From positions 1 to 7,823 of the forward strand of contig JABEUP010000198.1 in NCBI GenBank assembly GCA_013044365.1: a stretch of 7,823 nt of DNA. Reading direction: 5' to 3'. Position 1 is the first letter of the stretch, and every line of letters starts with the position of its first letter. Origin of the DNA: Acidimicrobiaceae bacterium. GTDB lineage: Bacteria > Actinomycetota > Acidimicrobiia > Acidimicrobiales > Acidimicrobiaceae. The notes under the pieces were generated by a model. That model made no database searches and was not told where the DNA came from. It saw nothing but the letters and a program-made list of their open reading frames with translations. The translations under genes were made by a program, and so were the position numbers. Below are positions 1 through 5,660 of this stretch, in pieces.

Positions 1-87
1 CGGTTGGATCAGTGCGTCCCGCCTTCTTTGCCGCTGCGCAACCGCAAGATCGATCCAGTGTGTAGCGCCGGGAAACAATCAGATTTC
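1..87 (-). pseudogene. In-frame continuation of the SIS isomerase gene beyond two stop codons (partial at window edge)
   Basis: Reading on in the same frame past the TAG at 88-90 gives Glu-Ile, then a TGA (79-81), then LFPGATHWIDLAVAQRQRRR and on to the window edge with no further stop. In intact relatives the region after VVL typically reads like E-x-x-G-[LF]-FPGA, followed by an amphipathic helix rich in Arg. Spacing is therefore preserved exactly: the TAG sits where Glu is expected and the TGA where Gly is expected. Each is one G-to-T change from GAG and GGA. There is no frameshift. This suggests a recently inactivated gene, or errors in the assembled sequence. The rest of the gene lies outside the window, so I cannot tell whether more damage exists or whether the C-terminal domain has its own start. 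Confidence 0.7.
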
Positions 88-570
88 CTACAGGACGACA
101 GGCGGCGGAACCGACATAGCGCCAATTGCGGCACGTGGTTGAGGAATATCACTTGGAACATTTATTAGCGGCTCGCCAGCATCACGAGCGATCTGCGCCA
201 ACTCTCCCCCCGAGGTCACGAACACGACTCGCGCACCGTGCCTCAAGGCTTCGCCCGCCGCGTCGATCGTCTCTTCAGTGTTGCCTGAAAAAGAGATAGC
301 AAATACCAGTGAGCCAGGTCCTACAAACGCTGGAATGGTATACGCCTTCACCACCGCCACAGGAACTGACATGAAAGGCGCCGCCACCGCTACCAACACG
401 TCGCCGGCTATACCCGATCCACCCATTCCCAACACTACAACATTTTCTATCTCGTGCTTATAGGGAAGTCCCGGAGTAGCCGTCGCGTTGGCGGCAGCTA
501 ATGCCACCTGTTCGGGAAGACCGGCTGTATATTCCCACATATGAGATGAATCCAAAACCTGTTCGAACAT
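88..570 (-). CDS. SIS-domain phosphoglucose/phosphomannose isomerase-like protein, N-terminal part ended by a premature stop
   Basis: This 160-codon reading frame encodes the first SIS (sugar isomerase) domain of the bifunctional phosphoglucose/phosphomannose isomerase family, cytosolic enzymes that interconvert fructose-6-P with glucose-6-P or mannose-6-P. Visible marks are the glycine-rich GMGGSGIAGD at residues 48-57, the phosphate-binding SFSGNTEE at 93-100, and QPRAAIG at 144-150. Family members are usually about 330-360 residues with a second SIS domain, so this is under half the expected length. The ATG at 570 is supported by GAGGT six bases upstream. The frame ends at TAG (88-90), yet homologous sequence continues in the same frame beyond it (see the entry at 1-87). 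It lies 50 bases after the Trm112-like gene, in an order common in Actinobacteria. Even if translated, the fragment probably lacks isomerase activity, because the second domain contributes catalytic residues in the family. Confidence 0.8.
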   Translation of the reverse strand: MFEQVLDSSHMWEYTAGLPEQVALAAANATATPGLPYKHEIENVVVLGMGGSGIAGDVLVAVAAPFMSVPVAVVKAYTIPAFVGPGSLVFAISFSGNTEETIDAAGEALRHGARVVFVTSGGELAQIARDAGEPLINVPSDIPQPRAAIGAMSVPPPVVL

Positions 571-620
571 GCAGATACCTCAAACTTAAATTTTTCTGAA
601 TTGAATAGAACTTGCTAAGA

Positions 621-833
621 CTAGAAATTCTTAGACAACGCCATCAACCGTTCGTGCTCTTCATCATCTACCTCTTGAGATTCGTCGACAAGCATGACGG
701 GAATGTTCTGCTTAACAAAGTAGCGTCGCTTGAGCCTCGGGTTATATAAGGTATCCTCCTCAGGGAAATACAACAACTCCCCCTTGTCTATCGGGCAGAC
801 CAGAATCTCCAAAAGTTTGGGGTCCAGTGTCAC
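621..833 (-). CDS. Trm112-like / UPF0434 small protein
   Basis: This 70-residue protein is of the Trm112p-like family (UPF0434/YcaR group). The family pattern is clear: LDPKLLEILVCPIDKGEL at the N-terminus (about 3-20), a central YNPRLKRRYFVKQNIPVMLVDE block (about 30-51), and an acidic C-terminal tail. Eukaryotic and archaeal Trm112 is a zinc-binding partner of methyltransferases; the role of the bacterial forms is not well settled. Only one cysteine (C13) remains, so a complete zinc site is not expected, which is common in actinobacterial members. The start is GTG at 833, with AAAGGA six bases upstream inside the end of manB. Only one base separates it from the manB stop, so translational coupling is very likely. 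It ends in TAG. The position between manB and the SIS isomerase gene is the usual actinobacterial arrangement. Confidence 0.88.
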   Translation of the reverse strand: MTLDPKLLEILVCPIDKGELLYFPEEDTLYNPRLKRRYFVKQNIPVMLVDESQEVDDEEHERLMALSKNF

Positions 834-834
834 T

Positions 835-2196
835 CTATTTCCTTTCAGAATCAGCTTTGGAAATAACGGCTAGGACTTCCTGGACCTTTGACGCCACCTC
901 CAAGTCGGATTTGGCCTCAAGATTTAGTCTGAGAAGAGGTTCGGTATTGGAAGGACGCACGTTGAACCACCAATCACCCAAATCAACAGTAAGCCCGTCC
1001 ATATGATCCATTTTGCCCCGTCCCTGGTAGGCATTCTCAAGAAAAGCCAAAACATTATTCACATTTTGAACTTTTGTGTTGACCTCGCCAGAAGCCGAAT
1101 AACGCTCAAGCTCTTTTCTAAGATGGGACAATGGCTCGTCCGATAAAGACAATACTTCAAGTACCATCAGTGCCGCGATCAATCCAGAATCTGCACGAAA
1201 ATTATCCCTGAAATAGTAATGCCCAGAATGTTCACCAGCAAATAGGGCATCTGTTTCACCCATCACAGTCTTGATGAAACTGTGTCCAACCCGGGTTTTA
1301 ATCGGTATTCCCCCATTTTCAGCAATGATTTCAGGGACTGATTTCGAACAAATTAAGTTGTAGAGAATTTTCGCTCCGGGAAACTTTGATACAAGGGTCT
1401 TAGCAACTAAAGCGGTGGTGGTCGATCCGGAAATTGTCTGGCCTTGATCATCCACCAGGAATACACGGTCGGCATCCCCGTCAAACGCCAATCCGATATC
1501 GGCTCCAGCAGATATAACCCGCTGCTTCAAATCGATTAGATTCTCTGGTTGGATAGGATCGGCGGGATGATTTGGGAAATTTCCGTCCAGTTCTGGAAAC
1601 AGTACCTCCAGCTGAAATGGAAGAGCTGAAAACACGGCCGGCACCACCAATCCACCCATACCATTTGCCGTATCTGCTATGACTTTCAGAGGCTTTAGAT
1701 TCTCAACCTTGATAAAAGAACGTACGTGCTCTGCAAATTTTGTCAGCATCTCCTTTTGTTCATACGAACCATGCTTTGGGGCGGTTGGGATACCGTCATC
1801 AATGAAGTTCTGAGCAAGTTCCGCTATGTCCACCAGCCCGTTGTCCGAACTGATCGGTCGCGCAGCCGATAGACACAACTTTATGCCGTTATATATTGCC
1901 GGATTATGCGAGGCAGTAAACATGGCCCCTGGCATACCCAGCGCACCGGAGGCGAAATAGAGCATGTCAGTAGATCCGAGACCTAAGTCAATAATTCCCA
2001 CTCCTACATCTCTGGCACCATCCATAAAAGCGGAGCTCAAATTCTCTCCGGAAACCCTCATGTCCCGGGCAACTGCAATCTTGGAATTCTTGGAAAATAC
2101 CGCAAAGGCCGCACCAATTGCTCGGGCGATATCGTCATTAAGCTGGTCGGGAACGGTGCCCCTTACATCGTATGCTTTAAATATTTCGGAAATCAT
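835..2196 (-). CDS. manB: Phosphomannomutase/phosphoglucomutase
   Basis: This 453-residue cytosolic alpha-D-phosphohexomutase interconverts mannose-6-P and mannose-1-P (and/or the glucose forms), feeding GDP-mannose synthesis. All four family signatures are present in order: KAYDVRG near the N-terminus (7-13); the active-site loop TASHNP at 94-99, with S96 as the phosphoserine; the metal-binding DGDADR at 239-244; the sugar-recognition loop GEHSGH at 321-326; and the phosphate-binding RPSNTEP at 414-420. GEHSG with this length is typical of bacterial PMM/PGM enzymes rather than GlmM. Length is normal and the gene is intact. The ATG at 2196 sits exactly where family members begin. AAAGG lies 11 bases upstream, slightly long for a ribosome binding site. 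It ends in TAG one base before the next gene's GTG. Whether mannose or glucose is the main substrate cannot be read from sequence. Confidence 0.95.
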   Translation of the reverse strand: MISEIFKAYDVRGTVPDQLNDDIARAIGAAFAVFSKNSKIAVARDMRVSGENLSSAFMDGARDVGVGIIDLGLGSTDMLYFASGALGMPGAMFTASHNPAIYNGIKLCLSAARPISSDNGLVDIAELAQNFIDDGIPTAPKHGSYEQKEMLTKFAEHVRSFIKVENLKPLKVIADTANGMGGLVVPAVFSALPFQLEVLFPELDGNFPNHPADPIQPENLIDLKQRVISAGADIGLAFDGDADRVFLVDDQGQTISGSTTTALVAKTLVSKFPGAKILYNLICSKSVPEIIAENGGIPIKTRVGHSFIKTVMGETDALFAGEHSGHYYFRDNFRADSGLIAALMVLEVLSLSDEPLSHLRKELERYSASGEVNTKVQNVNNVLAFLENAYQGRGKMDHMDGLTVDLGDWWFNVRPSNTEPLLRLNLEAKSDLEVASKVQEVLAVISKADSERK

Positions 2197-2260
2197 ATGT
2201 CTCAGAACCTTTGCCCTAATTCAAATTCAAGTAGCCCAGATGGACATGCGGAGACTAACT

Positions 2261-4732
2261 CTAGTCGGCAGATACCAACAAGTGCTTGGATCGGTTGTCC
2301 TTCACTATCAAAGTGACAACGATGACTACCGAAATAAGCGTCAAGCCGTATCCAATGTAGTCGATTGGAGTCATTCCATAATAAACAACCACGTGCTTAG
2401 CAGTCGGAACGACCACCATCAGGTTGGGCCCTACCCTATAAGGACCTTGCCCACCCTTCACCTGCCAATTCGGAAAGTAGGAAATCTTGACAAGCACGGG
2501 AGATCCCACATTTGACACATTAAATGAAATTGACGAATTGTTTTGATCAACATTACTTACCGTGACCGGATTCACTGGATTTGAGGGAAAATTCGTCGAT
2601 CCCACTGCTACCCTAGTCCAATTCGGAGGACCAGATTGGGCGGGTAGCACTGACCATAGCTTCGGATTGTCATACCAGGCCATAACACCTTTTAGCCAGG
2701 AGGCCTGGTTAGGCTTAACACCATTAAGAACCACCGGCCAACTACTTAATGGCACCACTTTGGAAGAGTTCTTGACGAGGTAAATGTTCCAAGTCCACCC
2801 AAGAACCGACTTCAAACCCGCCGTCGGCTCCACCGCTGGTATCGTTTCGATCCTTTGCAATTGCGGATCCTGGTTAGCCTGTGCCACAATATTGGGAGAA
2901 AACGCCATATAGTACCGAACGCCCAACAACTGCAGATGCTGTACTCCAAGAGCTACATTCAAACCGTTGTACGGTAAGCCCGACATTGCATCAGATGGAT
3001 TAGCCGAAAGCTCAGACTGGTTCACAAAATGGAACGGTGTGGTGGCAGATGATTCGAAAAACAGCCCTTCCATTGATCCGATACAGCTATTTGTCCAATA
3101 AGGCAGGAGCATGAGCGCCATCGGCGTTCCATATGAATTCTCTTGGGAGTTGTATTCCCACATCGCCTGCCCGCAACCGTACTGCTTCCCTATCTTCTGC
3201 ATAGCAGCCATGATTTCGCGGTACTGAGGATATGCCGCTTTTCCTTCATAGCCGGTGTAATTCCATCTGATCCAGGAAGGCACGAAACTTTGGGTTGGAT
3301 GTATTGGCAACCAGGAAACTGGATTGAATAGACCCAACCCCGATATCAGGAATACCACAACCGAAACTAGTGCCGCTACCACGAACTGGCCCCGAGGTCC
3401 CAAATTCATATTGCTGGAACTGAACCACCTCGGTTCTTTTGGAACAGCGGGAACTTGCGGTGTCAGAACGGTGGCAATTTCTTTTGCTTCGAGTTCAAGG
3501 CCTATCAATGAGCTCGGAACGGTGTACAATCCCTCCTCGAATCCAATATTTTCCTCAGCTTCAGTATCGGTGCTCACTGCAACTCGTGAGGCAGACCACA
3601 AAAGTCTTGAGCGCCTGTAAGCAGCACCAAACAGAATCCCCATGTTCCCCAGGAATAACCCGGAAAGGGTATATAGGGAAAGGACCCAAAATGGTAAAGC
3701 CCGTGCGTTGTATACAGCGCTATTAGGGAGAAAAATAAATGCCGCAATCGAAAGAATACCCAGCAAAGCCAGAAGTACCCCAAGCATCTGCTTTCTCCAC
3801 AATGAAAAAATCACGCCTAAAACTGCCATAACCAGCCATGGCCGCAGAGAATGGGGAAACAAACTGGAAGAGTATGTGGTGACCTTCGACCAGCCCATAG
3901 AGGTCGAGTATGCGATTCTAAGAGCAAACGGGATTGCCCAAAATGCAGTAACTAATCCAGCAAGAAAGACTAATCCAATTGTATAAGGCATGTCGGACCA
4001 GCTCTTTTGATATATGCGCTTAAGCACAATCAGCAATAACAATGCAAGCCCAACCCAAAACGACGGAAGTATATGGGCCAGAGTCGCCAGTGCAAATATT
4101 AACGCTCCAAGCCCCATATCTCTCCTGGTCAATCCCCGCTTTGCAGCTATCGATACCACCAAAATGCCTAGAGCAAGAGATAACGAAAATGAGTATTCTC
4201 CAGCCAACGTGGACGCCAGATTGCCGCCGTCGATTGTATAGCTGGTATCGAAAAGATAGCCGACTCCAACCAATGACAAACAAAGTGGGATCGGCCTTGG
4301 AAGCTCAAATTTCTTACCCAGTACGTAGAGACTTGGTATGAAAATAAGCGAACCAAGGACCGTTATAAGTTTGAATGCGACGTTATATGTGACGAAGATA
4401 TTCAGAAGCGCAACCAGCATGGAAGGCAGTGGAAAATAAAAACCGAGCAGCGGAAATCCGTCATACCACGCACTGCTCCAACCCGTCAGACGAAAATGAT
4501 TAAAAACCTCATGCTCAGCGAGCCAGGGAACAATGAAGTGGGCACCCGTGTCCCCGCCGGTGGTAGTGGTATTTGAGAGGATGAGAGATGGATGAAGCTG
4601 CCATATGACAAAGATCAGAGCTAGCCCAATGAAAACTCTGTCAATAACCGAGGACCTCTGGTCGGCACTTGCAGTTCTGACTTTCTGCCTTATCGATTGC
4701 ACCCATCCATCATGCCCGATTAAATCAGACAA
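2261..4732 (-). CDS. Large multi-pass membrane protein, PTPS-related / GT-C glycosyltransferase-like
   Basis: This 823-residue integral membrane protein has a hydrophobic segment near 33-51, then a first outer loop with GGDTGAHF (59-66, D61 and H65) and WYDGFPLLGFYFPLP (89-103). About ten further hydrophobic segments follow, up to about 370. A soluble, acidic stretch runs from about 380 to 447, then a transmembrane segment at about 449-468, a large presumably extracytoplasmic domain (about 470-785), and a last transmembrane segment at about 792-810. The D/H first loop, the LLGVRYYM (603-610) and SYFPNWQV (751-758) motifs resemble the '6-pyruvoyl-tetrahydropterin synthase-related' membrane family and YfhO-like GT-C proteins. 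Those are thought to move sugars from lipid-linked donors; the pterin name is historical. The start is TTG at 4732, supported by AAAGGT eight bases upstream, with no early in-frame ATG. It ends in TAG. Lying next to manB, a role in surface mannosylation is plausible but unproven. Confidence 0.78.
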   Translation of the reverse strand: MSDLIGHDGWVQSIRQKVRTASADQRSSVIDRVFIGLALIFVIWQLHPSLILSNTTTTGGDTGAHFIVPWLAEHEVFNHFRLTGWSSAWYDGFPLLGFYFPLPSMLVALLNIFVTYNVAFKLITVLGSLIFIPSLYVLGKKFELPRPIPLCLSLVGVGYLFDTSYTIDGGNLASTLAGEYSFSLSLALGILVVSIAAKRGLTRRDMGLGALIFALATLAHILPSFWVGLALLLLIVLKRIYQKSWSDMPYTIGLVFLAGLVTAFWAIPFALRIAYSTSMGWSKVTTYSSSLFPHSLRPWLVMAVLGVIFSLWRKQMLGVLLALLGILSIAAFIFLPNSAVYNARALPFWVLSLYTLSGLFLGNMGILFGAAYRRSRLLWSASRVAVSTDTEAEENIGFEEGLYTVPSSLIGLELEAKEIATVLTPQVPAVPKEPRWFSSSNMNLGPRGQFVVAALVSVVVFLISGLGLFNPVSWLPIHPTQSFVPSWIRWNYTGYEGKAAYPQYREIMAAMQKIGKQYGCGQAMWEYNSQENSYGTPMALMLLPYWTNSCIGSMEGLFFESSATTPFHFVNQSELSANPSDAMSGLPYNGLNVALGVQHLQLLGVRYYMAFSPNIVAQANQDPQLQRIETIPAVEPTAGLKSVLGWTWNIYLVKNSSKVVPLSSWPVVLNGVKPNQASWLKGVMAWYDNPKLWSVLPAQSGPPNWTRVAVGSTNFPSNPVNPVTVSNVDQNNSSISFNVSNVGSPVLVKISYFPNWQVKGGQGPYRVGPNLMVVVPTAKHVVVYYGMTPIDYIGYGLTLISVVIVVTLIVKDNRSKHLLVSAD

Positions 4733-4740
4733 CGAAACGC

Positions 4741-4746
4741 ACCTTT
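4741..4746 (-). promoter_or_regulatory. Ribosome binding site deciding the TTG start of the large membrane protein
   Basis: The minus strand reads AAAGGT, eight bases before the TTG at 4732. There is no ATG in frame near the N-terminus, and the first membrane segment begins around residue 33, so this site is the main support for the TTG start. Confidence 0.55.
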
Positions 4747-4774
4747 CAAATCATGTCCTTTGGTTGAAGCATGT

Positions 4775-5563
4775 TTAGTGGATCTTGATCAGAGCTATTA
4801 GGGTCACGGCATTGAATGCACCATGCGCAAACATGCCAGGGCCTAACCGGCCAAACTTTAATCTCAGCGCAGCCAATATGAGTCCGAAAAAAGCAAGTCC
4901 GAGTAGCTGCAACGGTTCCCCATGTGCCAATCCGAACAAAACTGAGGAAATTATCGCAGCAAGAAAGGACGACGCCGACTCGGGCAGCCTAGAAAATCTA
5001 TGCTTCAACGAGCCCAGAAGGAGCCCGCGAAAATATAGTTCCTCGACTATAGGCGCACCAACTGCCAAAAACAATGCCAGTACTAAAAATCCGCCACCGT
5101 GTCCCAAGCCGGTAATGGTCTGTGCTGGCTGGCTCAGTTTTTGAGACAGATTTGGCACGAAATGCTCGAAGGGATAATAAAGAATTGGGATTATCACCAG
5201 CTGACCCAGCACTCCAACTGGAATACCGATCACCAGATCCTGCAGCATGATTCCCTTAAGGCCAAAATCTAACTTAAGAGAACCTGTACCCCTCTTCTTC
5301 GAGGCATAAATCACCGCCGCCAACAGACCTGTCCACAGGCCGAGCAGATTCGCTATCAGCGCACCAAAAGAGTTTGACGGAGTTGCGGTAGCCGGCGCAT
5401 TGGTTAATGTTAGTTCGACCAACACATAAATTGTTGCTAATAGATAGCCCACCAGAAAGCCGACAACTGCAACTGAAAGTGCATTGATTCCTCTCAAACT
5501 ATCTTGATGCGGAGTCGGCTCCCACTGATTCACCTTCACGAGAATAGCCCGTGCTGCGACCAA
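4775..5563 (-). CDS. CPBP-family intramembrane metalloprotease (Abi/CAAX-protease-like)
   Basis: This membrane protein of up to 262 residues belongs to the CPBP (CAAX protease and bacteriocin-processing) family of intramembrane endopeptidases. Conserved active-site motifs are EELYFRG at 174-180 (E174, E175, R179), FGLAHG at 210-215 (H214), and FAHGAFN at 245-251 (H247, N251). Hydrophobic segments appear at about 28-51, 64-87, 108-130, 155-172, 198-213, 217-233 and 243-259. The true substrate is unknown; bacterial members act in processing, immunity or stress functions. The start is uncertain. TTG at 5563 is the most upstream possibility but has no visible ribosome binding site. GTG at 5539 overlaps the stop of a 30-codon ORF as GTGA, and GTG at 5533 is also possible. 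All fall before the first membrane segment, so the domain is unaffected. It ends in TAA, 42 bases before the next gene, and is divergent from ftsH. Confidence 0.88.
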   Translation of the reverse strand: MVAARAILVKVNQWEPTPHQDSLRGINALSVAVVGFLVGYLLATIYVLVELTLTNAPATATPSNSFGALIANLLGLWTGLLAAVIYASKKRGTGSLKLDFGLKGIMLQDLVIGIPVGVLGQLVIIPILYYPFEHFVPNLSQKLSQPAQTITGLGHGGGFLVLALFLAVGAPIVEELYFRGLLLGSLKHRFSRLPESASSFLAAIISSVLFGLAHGEPLQLLGLAFFGLILAALRLKFGRLGPGMFAHGAFNAVTLIALIKIH

Positions 5564-5628
5564 CCAAAGCGCCGAGGGTGATCGAACGGAGTCTTAAAAT
5601 GAACTGGCTTCGCCAATCTTTTAATCAT
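5536..5628 (-). CDS. Possible 30-residue small protein or leader ORF coupled to the CPBP protease gene
   Basis: On the minus strand, ATG at 5628 follows AAAGGA with a five-base spacer, the best-looking ribosome binding site in the window. It opens a 30-codon frame that starts MIKRLAKPVHFKTPFDHP and is rich in Lys, Arg, His and aromatic residues. The TGA stop (5536-5538) overlaps a GTG codon (5537-5539) that is in frame with the downstream protease, making a GTGA junction typical of translational coupling. I do not recognise the peptide. It could be a real small protein, a leader ORF that delivers ribosomes to the protease start, or the original N-terminus of the protease separated by a frameshift. 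It has no membrane segment. Confidence is moderate because short ORFs arise by chance, but the ribosome binding site and the overlap are independent signals. Confidence 0.4.
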   Translation of the reverse strand: MIKRLAKPVHFKTPFDHPRRFGWSQHGLFS

Positions 5629-5633
5629 TTATT

Positions 5634-5639
5634 TCCTTT
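5634..5639 (-). promoter_or_regulatory. Ribosome binding site of the small ORF before the protease gene
   Basis: The minus strand reads AAAGGA, five bases before the ATG at 5628. The longer candidate start of the protease (TTG 5563) has no such site. This site therefore argues that translation of the minus-strand transcript begins here. AAAGGA or AAAGGT sites also precede the Trm112-like gene (840-845) and the large membrane protein gene (4741-4746), so this is the normal form in this genome. Confidence 0.5.
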
Positions 5640-5646
5640 GTACGCC

Positions 5647-5660
5647 TAACATAGGGTATA
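5647..5660 (+). promoter_or_regulatory. Putative ftsH promoter (-10 element) with leaderless start
   Basis: TAACAT at 5647-5652 matches the TAnnnT pattern of actinobacterial -10 elements (four of six to TATAAT). Seven bases separate it from the A of the ftsH ATG (5660), so transcription would start on or next to the initiation codon and give a leaderless mRNA. This agrees with the lack of a properly spaced ribosome binding site: the only purine run, AGGG, ends four bases before the ATG. No clear -35 element is seen; the region around 5621-5629 is AT-rich. Confidence 0.45.
5649..5654 (-). promoter_or_regulatory. Putative minus-strand -10 element overlapping the ftsH -10
   Basis: Read on the minus strand, these bases are TATGTT, also fitting TAnnnT, and they share four bases with the plus-strand TAACAT. 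Transcription from it would start around 5640-5642, just upstream of the AAAGGA and ATG of the small ORF, giving a short leader that carries the ribosome binding site. A TTGACG on the same strand (5666-5671) resembles a -35 element but lies only 11 bases away, too close for a standard promoter. Confidence 0.35.

Noticed and set aside
79..90. Genetic code reassignment (TGA as Gly, TAG as Glu) to explain the stops in the SIS gene
   Set aside because: TAG is clearly the natural stop of three intact genes here (ends at 621, 835 and 2261), and the long ftsH and 823-residue frames contain no internal TGA or TAG. Reassignment would have left them scattered through those genes.
2216..2230. Short direct repeat of TTGAATT (minus strand) ahead of manB
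   Set aside because: Two copies of a 6-7 base AT-rich word in a 64-base gap are expected by chance, and no promoter pair fits around them.
2253..2266. Inverted repeat GACTA-N4-TAGTC over the stop codon of the large membrane protein, as a terminator
   Set aside because: The stem is only five base pairs, AT-rich in part, and not followed by a T run on either strand. It is too weak to call.
1964..2515. 183-codon plus-strand open frame overlapping manB and the membrane protein gene
   Set aside because: It lies antisense to the well-conserved 5' end of manB and the 3' end of the next gene. It has no recognisable domain and is best explained as a shadow frame.
3642..3986. Overlapping plus-strand open frames of about 95-115 codons inside the membrane protein gene
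   Set aside because: They are antisense to coding sequence with clear membrane-protein character. The composition is a by-product of the opposite strand, with no motif or ribosome binding site.
4775..5563. Calling the CPBP protein an abortive-infection defence gene
   Set aside because: CPBP proteins are often labelled 'Abi', but nothing nearby is phage-, toxin- or mobile-element-related, so a defence role is not supported.
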